Shown in pieces: positions 23,580 through 25,058 of a stretch of DNA of 25,058 bases. Positions within the stretch are counted from its first letter, which is position 1. Each line of letters opens with the position of its first letter. The position numbers were made by a program, and so were the translations under genes. Origin of the DNA: Holophagaceae bacterium (GTDB lineage Bacteria > Acidobacteriota > Holophagae > Holophagales > Holophagaceae); assembly GCA_025353305.1 (NCBI GenBank), contig JANXQX010000258.1, positions 1 to 25,058 of the forward strand, read 5' to 3'. The notes under the pieces were generated by a model that was given only the letters and a program-made list of their open reading frames with translations, made no database searches and was not told the DNA's origin.

Positions 23580-23647
23580 GAACCGGCACTAGGGGTCGCC
23601 TAACAAGATTTTGAGTCTAGCGCGTCTACCAATTTCGCCACACCGGC
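23560..23647 (-). tRNA. tRNA-Leu, anticodon CAA
   Basis: The minus strand reads from GCCGGTG at 23647 to CACCGGCACCA at 23560 with a perfect 7-bp acceptor stem and an encoded CCA. D-arm (TGGCGAAATTGGTAGACGC) and T-arm (GCCGGTTCGAGTCCGGC) are standard. The anticodon loop is CTCAAAA, giving CAA, which reads UUG. A long variable arm (TAGG/CCTA stem) marks it as class II. The anticodon stem CTAGA/TCTTG contains one T-T mismatch at positions 28-42. Length is 88 bases with CCA. Confidence 0.95.
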
Positions 23648-23655
23648 ATGGGGCA

Positions 23656-23684
23656 AGGATACAGCATTCATGGGGTTTCATCAA
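23656..23684 (-). promoter_or_regulatory. Sigma-70-type promoter of tRNA-Leu
   Basis: On the minus strand TTGATG (23684-23679) and TATCCT (23661-23656) are separated by 17 bp. The predicted start point falls at or just before the mature 5' end of the tRNA at 23647. The remainder of 23648-23803 shows nothing else recognisable. Confidence 0.6.
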
Positions 23685-23803
23685 AGCGCTGTAAGGGGGT
23701 GGGTCAACCCCAACTTACACTCAACCCAGAGGCAGTGCTGGTGGACACCTTAGTGGCTGTGTCCCTGATAGCACAATCCTCTGAACTACCCCAGACTGAC
23801 CTC

Positions 23804-24586
23804 ATGGCGATTATTCGGACCATAATTCCGGGAGCAGTGGCAGCCCTCGCGTTTGGGTTGCTGACGATTTTTGTGCCGAGACCTTCTGAAAATCCACGGA
23901 TGAAAGTCTTCCCCAAACTCATGCTCTGGGCCTGGGAAAGACCCGAGGACCTTCGTAGTTTGCCCGTAGACCGTGTGGGTGTGGCCTACCTAGCCCAGAC
24001 GATCACATTGCATGGAGATCGACTAACCAGAGACCCTAGACGGCAGCCTCTTAAAGTTCCCGAAGGGGTGGCTCTTATGGCTGTCACTCGCATAGAAGTC
24101 GCCCGGGGCGAGCCACTCGTTCCTAGTAATGCGCTTCGCGACTTGATCATCACCCAACTGCTGAATAGCCTGCGTCCGACCTTGCGGGGCCTTCAAATCG
24201 ACTTTGATGCAAAGGTTTCCGAGCGTTCGTTTTATCGAGAACTGCTCATCGAGTTGCGACGCAGGATGGATCCGGGCATGCCACTGTCCATGACCGCTCT
24301 CGCCTCCTGGGCACTTCAGGATGGTTGGATCGAGGGGTTGCCTGTAGATGAGGTGGTTCCCATGTGTTTCGACATGGGTGGGGATACCCCTGCCATTAAA
24401 GCCCATTTGGCAGCCGGACGAGATTTCCGATCTCCGAACGCCCGGCAAGCCATCGGTCTTCGCATGGAGGAACCGTTGCCGAGGTTGCCGGGTTCCTGGC
24501 TGGATCGGCGCAGGGTGTATCTTTTTCAGCACGCCCCCTGGAACGACCACACTGTTCGGAAAGCCATTCAGGAGTTCGGCTCGTGA
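23804..24586 (+). CDS. DUF3142-like protein with N-terminal membrane anchor
   Basis: The product has 260 residues from ATG 23804. One hydrophobic segment (about 3-25) could be a signal anchor. The rest looks like a TIM-barrel-type DUF3142 domain: MLWAWERPEDL, VGVAYLAQTITL, LQIDFDAKVSERSFYRELL, MPLSMTALASWALQDGWIEGLPVDEVVPMCFDMG. The IDFDA and SMTAL strands recall glycosidase-like barrels, but no activity is established for the family. No ribosome site is obvious; the frame opens further upstream, and a GTG near 23738 is an alternative. The stop overlaps the next start by 3 bases (GTGA). Confidence 0.65.
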   Translation: MAIIRTIIPGAVAALAFGLLTIFVPRPSENPRMKVFPKLMLWAWERPEDLRSLPVDRVGVAYLAQTITLHGDRLTRDPRRQPLKVPEGVALMAVTRIEVARGEPLVPSNALRDLIITQLLNSLRPTLRGLQIDFDAKVSERSFYRELLIELRRRMDPGMPLSMTALASWALQDGWIEGLPVDEVVPMCFDMGGDTPAIKAHLAAGRDFRSPNARQAIGLRMEEPLPRLPGSWLDRRRVYLFQHAPWNDHTVRKAIQEFGS

Positions 24587-25058
24587 ACCGTCGCACGGCA
24601 TGGATCATCCTAATGTTCCTTCTCTTCGGTGGAGTCGCAGCCTTCTGGCGACTGCATGCCTGCGGCCCCAGCTGGTCACAAGCGTTCTTTGTGGACCCAG
24701 GGATTCTGGATGTTCCTCAGGAACGGCTATTGAGGGGTGAATGGGGAATCCTGCGCCCAGGTTTGCCTTTTGAGGATCTTTTGACAATTTACCGCCAGCT
24801 CAATGGATTAGAACAACCCCATCTGGACGAGAAGATCAAGCACGAACAGGAAGACCGGTCGGTTCCAGAGAAATCTGGGTGGCAGGAATTGCGCGCAAAA
24901 GTCCTGGGTGACGCCCACCTTCCCCAAGTGGAAGACACATTTGAAACCAAAGAATATGTCACCGTCATCCGAGTCAGTTTGGCCGCGCGGAAGAGCGCCA
25001 CAGCCACTCTGGCGGGCCTCATCCGGGAACATGGAGTTGCGGATCCGGTCGTTAAGGA
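24583..25058 (+). CDS. Membrane-anchored hypothetical protein, 3' end outside the window
   Basis: A frame opens with GTG at 24583, overlapping the preceding stop, with GGAG 8 bases upstream, and runs to the window edge without a stop (158 residues visible). The N-terminus RRTAWIILMFLLFGGVAAFW is a signal or membrane anchor. A segment CGPSWSQAFFVDPGILDVPQ is followed by RGEWGILRPGLPFEDLLTIY. Segments of this kind occur, as I recall, in hypothetical proteins encoded next to DUF3142 genes. A conserved two-gene unit of unknown function is therefore likely. Start and coupling are well supported; function is unknown. Confidence 0.75.
   Translation, partial: MNRRTAWIILMFLLFGGVAAFWRLHACGPSWSQAFFVDPGILDVPQERLLRGEWGILRPGLPFEDLLTIYRQLNGLEQPHLDEKIKHEQEDRSVPEKSGWQELRAKVLGDAHLPQVEDTFETKEYVTVIRVSLAARKSATATLAGLIREHGVADPVVK

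Noticed and set aside
23389..23592. Small open frame running across the tRNA repeats
   Set aside because: Its end (CRWPDSNRH) is the translation of an antisense tRNA 3' region, a common spurious call.

Overview
The window looks like a chromosomal piece of a Gram-negative, fairly GC-rich bacterium. The secretin-type type IV pilus operon, the outer-membrane/periplasmic hydrolases and the overall gene style recall Acidobacteriota of the Holophaga/Geothrix kind. This is a guess from protein style, because there is no rRNA or taxonomic marker here. 

Layout: (1) 1-139 is the right end of an IS3-type insertion sequence, followed by a perfect-palindrome terminator. (2) 288-6949, all on the minus strand, reads in transcription order: a DnaJ/TPR protein, a PP2C-type Ser/Thr phosphatase, then pilM, pilN, pilO, pilP and pilQ. 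A good sigma-70-like promoter sits just before pilM, so the pil genes can be expressed apart from the two regulatory-looking genes. (3) 7202-10040, plus strand: an amidase of GatA type and a lipoyl E2 acyltransferase. The last codons of the E2 gene are repeated 105 bp downstream. (4) 10152-14662, minus strand: a large exported protein resembling CehA/McbA metallohydrolases but apparently without metal ligands, overlapping by one base the gene for the replicative helicase DnaB. (5) 14770-17590, plus strand: a SanA/YdcF-type membrane protein, an MFS exporter and a MacB/LolD-type ABC ATPase. (6) 17588-17759: a heptamer-based repeat between convergent genes, with both stop codons inside repeat units. 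(7) 17757-22414, minus strand: a dienoyl-CoA isomerase-type crotonase and two tandem secreted CocE/NonD-type serine hydrolases. (8) 22512-23324, plus strand: an exported DUF4097-type repeat protein. (9) 23330-23647: a tRNA-Leu(CAA) gene on the minus strand whose 3' end, terminator and a trailer complementary to its T arm form an 80-bp module that is repeated 170 bp away. (10) 23804 to the end, plus strand: a DUF3142-like protein overlapping a second membrane-anchored protein that runs off the window.

Most genes are ordinary housekeeping or envelope functions. The parts least explained by known features are the tRNA-Leu 3'-end module, the E2 tail duplication, the stop-codon-anchored heptamer repeat, and the CehA-like pseudoenzyme joined to dnaB. 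Base composition steps sharply near position 7000. The pil side is clearly more AT-rich (my count at 3481-3540 is 25 G+C in 60) than the MFS/ABC region (43 in 60 at 16261-16320).
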